64,000 nucleotides of DNA, from contig CANQOR010000003.1 of assembly GCA_947625535.1 (NCBI GenBank), positions 1 through 64,000 of the forward strand. The letters are read 5' to 3'. This DNA is from an uncultured Bacilli bacterium (GTDB lineage Bacteria > Bacillota_I > Bacilli_A > RF39 > UBA660). Below are positions 62,051 through 64,000 of the stretch, piece by piece. Under the pieces are notes generated by a model. It searched no databases and was not told the origin of the DNA. It saw only the letters and a program-made list of their open reading frames with translations. Each line of letters starts with the position of its first letter. Position 1 is the stretch's first letter. A program made the translations under genes and the position numbers.

Positions 62051-63487
62051 TTTATCTCTATTTAAAATAGACATCTTACCTTCTTCAACTAAAACATAAT
62101 ATCCATAATCAGAATTATAAGCAGTTACATAAGATTTATTATTATCACGATCAGTTAATACTAGTAACTCAGATCTTTCAGATAATAAATATTTTTTCAT
62201 ATTAGATTTAATATTATCTAAGAATTCATTATCATTAGTTATAGAGTCTTTACTAATATAAGAATAGTATAAGAAAGGATTTATACTATCAGTATAATCT
62301 ACATAACTAAGTACATAATATTCATCATCTTCTAAAATAATATAATCATTTAAACTATCACATTCTAACTCTACAGAATATTGTGTTTTTTCATTAGTAA
62401 GAACTAAATTATTTTTATCATTTTTTTCTAATTTAATACTATAATCTTCATTAGTAACTACAACATCACTTGCATCAGGTTCTAACGCCCTATAAGCTTG
62501 ATTAATACCTTTCATATAATATGAATTATAGTTATCTCTTGTAATAGCATAACTATCAAGATTTAAACTATCAAATTCATAAGTATCACCTAAATCCGCA
62601 TTAGAAAAACCAGCTATTATTGTAAATAAAATATAGAAGATTGGTGTAATAAGACCAAATTTTATAACTAATCCCTTATTTGGTTCTTTTGAAATATCTT
62701 TTATATGAGGTATTAAATTAAGTAATTCTATACCTGCTACTACAAGCATTAATATCATTGTAATTATTGAAAAAGATCTAGTCATTTCTGTAGTAGAAGA
62801 AACTGGAGCAATATTACTTAAGTATAATGAGAAATCCCAAAAACCATGTAATATTATAACACTCCATATATTTTTAGTTTTATAATAAATTAAACCTAAA
62901 AATATACCTGTTGCTGCTGCACTAATTACTTGCATAATAGTAGTTGGTACATCTTGACCAGCACCATATATATTACTTAAGTGAATTAAACCAAAGATAA
63001 AACCACTTATTATAATTGAATACCAAATACCTTTTTTAGAATCACCAAATCTCTCTAAAAATTCATTTAGTAACCAACCACGACATAAGAATTCTTCTGC
63101 TACTCCAACAAAGAAACAACCTAAAGCTAAATTAATTACTGTAAAGACATTAGAGAATCCGCCTTGTAACACTCCAAATAACAAAGTAAATAATACTGCT
63201 ACTACGATATAAAATAAACCATAGAACAAACCTTTAGATATCTTTTCATGTTTTTGAGTAAAAACATATGAATTCTTAAATAGTAACATAACTATTAAAA
63301 CAAGAGCAGCTAAAACTGCTTCGCTAATTACTAGTTTACTTTGGGGATACTTTAAAATAGCTTCTAATATAATATCAGATCCGTATCCCCAAATAAGTAC
63401 TTCTGTAATAAAAGTGAAGACAATTAACATAAATATTGTATATAAAACAATATTTGGTTTTTTCTTTTTCTTTTCCATATTTTCCAT
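62048..63487 (-). CDS. CPBP-family intramembrane metalloprotease with extra C-terminal domain
   Basis: The product has 479 residues. Eight or more transmembrane segments fill residues 12-310. The CPBP motifs are EEFLCRG (about residues 130-136), FGLIHLS (about 164-170) and HGFWDF (about 213-218), the glutamates and histidines of the metal site. From about 310 an external domain of about 170 residues follows, not normal for the family. The family includes CAAX-type proteases and bacteriocin self-immunity proteins. GAGGAC precedes the ATG; the gene is 3 bases after the next upstream gene. Confidence 0.88.
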   Translation of the reverse strand: MENMEKKKKKPNIVLYTIFMLIVFTFITEVLIWGYGSDIILEAILKYPQSKLVISEAVLAALVLIVMLLFKNSYVFTQKHEKISKGLFYGLFYIVVAVLFTLLFGVLQGGFSNVFTVINLALGCFFVGVAEEFLCRGWLLNEFLERFGDSKKGIWYSIIISGFIFGLIHLSNIYGAGQDVPTTIMQVISAAATGIFLGLIYYKTKNIWSVIILHGFWDFSLYLSNIAPVSSTTEMTRSFSIITMILMLVVAGIELLNLIPHIKDISKEPNKGLVIKFGLITPIFYILFTIIAGFSNADLGDTYEFDSLNLDSYAITRDNYNSYYMKGINQAYRALEPDASDVVVTNEDYSIKLEKNDKNNLVLTNEKTQYSVELECDSLNDYIILEDDEYYVLSYVDYTDSINPFLYYSYISKDSITNDNEFLDNIKSNMKKYLLSERSELLVLTDRDNNKSYVTAYNSDYGYYVLVEEGKMSILNRDK

Positions 63488-63490
63488 TTA

Positions 63491-63871
63491 TTATTTGTCC
63501 TCTTTCTTCATTTGATCATCTCTTAAATAATCAACAGGAATACCTTCAACAGTCTCACCAACTAATTCACATGTAGCTGTACCATCATCTTTTTCTACAC
63601 AGTTTTTAGCTTGAGCAAAACCATTTAAGCCGATTAACATTACAAGTAAATATAGAATCATAAGAATACTAATAACAATACCTGCAATAGATAACCCTTT
63701 AGCTTCTTTAACACCAATAAATCCTAGTACAAGACCTACTACTGCTAATGCTAATAAAACTCCAATAAAAATCATTTCACCATTTAATGATGGAGCAGCA
63801 TATAGTAATGAAGCAACTGGTAATAAAGATAATACTAAAGAAACTATTCCAAAAACCTTTTTATTTTTCAT
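63491..63871 (-). CDS. Small membrane protein, DUF4190-like
   Basis: The protein has 126 residues and three transmembrane segments with the LG.IG..EAKG turn of DUF4190 proteins (about residues 50-60), followed by an external C-terminal tail with two cysteines. GAGGTGA fits the ATG at 63871. It precedes the CPBP gene by 3 bases, so both are on one transcript. The role of DUF4190 is unknown. Confidence 0.7.
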   Translation of the reverse strand: MKNKKVFGIVSLVLSLLPVASLLYAAPSLNGEMIFIGVLLALAVVGLVLGFIGVKEAKGLSIAGIVISILMILYLLVMLIGLNGFAQAKNCVEKDDGTATCELVGETVEGIPVDYLRDDQMKKEDK

Positions 63872-64000
63872 CAAACTCACCTCACTTCCTTAAAGATTAG
63901 AGCCATTGTACTAATAATTACAATTCCCTACTATCTTATAATATAATTATACATACTTTTATAAACATCGTCCATAAACTTTATAACTTTTTCTTTAAAT

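Noticed and set aside
1-64000. Mycoplasma-type code with UGA as Trp
   Set aside because: Trp is read from UGG, the tRNA-Trp has anticodon CCA, and some genes end in UGA at sensible places.

Overview
The window is very A+T-rich DNA from a low-GC Gram-positive bacterium, most likely an uncultured gut lineage of the Bacilli (RF39-like or a Mollicutes-related but walled relative). Reasons: Firmicutes-type AGGAGG or AGGTGA ribosome binding sites before nearly every gene, many Lys/Asn/Ile-rich proteins, a CIRCE element, OmpR-type two-component and BC-type transporter genes, and peptidoglycan enzymes (VanY-like, CwlJ/SleB-like, amidase with LysM) showing that the cell has a wall. The code is the standard one: UGG codes for Trp, the only tRNA gene seen is tRNA-Trp(CCA), and UGA ends some genes (for example at 68 and 7875). 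Most genes are on the minus strand. No rRNA, CRISPR array, integrase or transposase was seen.

Layout. 0-11.6 kb: a stand-alone Clp N-domain protein, a YfcC-like carrier, lysS, a tandem pair of paralogous unknown proteins, typA, and unknown membrane or coiled-coil proteins. 11.6-15.8 kb: gmk, an ASCH protein, ybaK, a divergent peptide deformylase and htpG, the last preceded by a CIRCE operator. 15.8-31.1 kb: mostly unknown proteins, including two transglutaminase-fold paralogs (16.2-17.9 kb and 27.5-29.5 kb), an iron alcohol dehydrogenase with a divergent TetR regulator, lipoproteins, a TSCPD protein, a protein ending in a beta-clamp motif, and an operon of phosphotransferase, acetyltransferase and DHH phosphoesterase. 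31.1-32.8 kb: four 33-bp tandem repeats in front of a DUF4143 ATPase, ended by a terminator and tRNA-Trp. 33-39.9 kb: a VirB2-like/VanY fusion, a CwlJ-like hydrolase, the NAD regulator NrtR, a HAD nucleotidase, a possible ADP-ribosyltransferase-fold protein, and an acyl-CoA ligase with its own TetR regulator.

40.6-47.9 kb is the functional centre of the window: a complete NAD(P) salvage and recycling cluster (pncA, pncB, Nudix ADP-ribose hydrolase, nadE, an unknown 139-residue protein, nadD, pncC, nadK). It converts nicotinamide, nicotinate or NMN to NAD and NADP, and no de novo genes are present. Two near-identical 25-bp palindromes cover the -10 region of two strong promoters (in front of pncA and in front of the unknown protein), and weaker copies lie in front of nadD and in the pncA leader. 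With the NrtR-type protein 5 kb away, this reads as a self-contained NrtR regulon.

47.9-64 kb: acetyltransferase, LysM amidase, a 0.7-kb gap holding a decayed gene fragment, a 1007-residue SF1 helicase-nuclease that may be a defence protein, lipoproteins, a two-component system next to an ABC exporter whose promoter carries 11-bp direct repeats, an Asn-rich membrane protein split by an in-frame stop codon, a CPBP protease and a small membrane protein.
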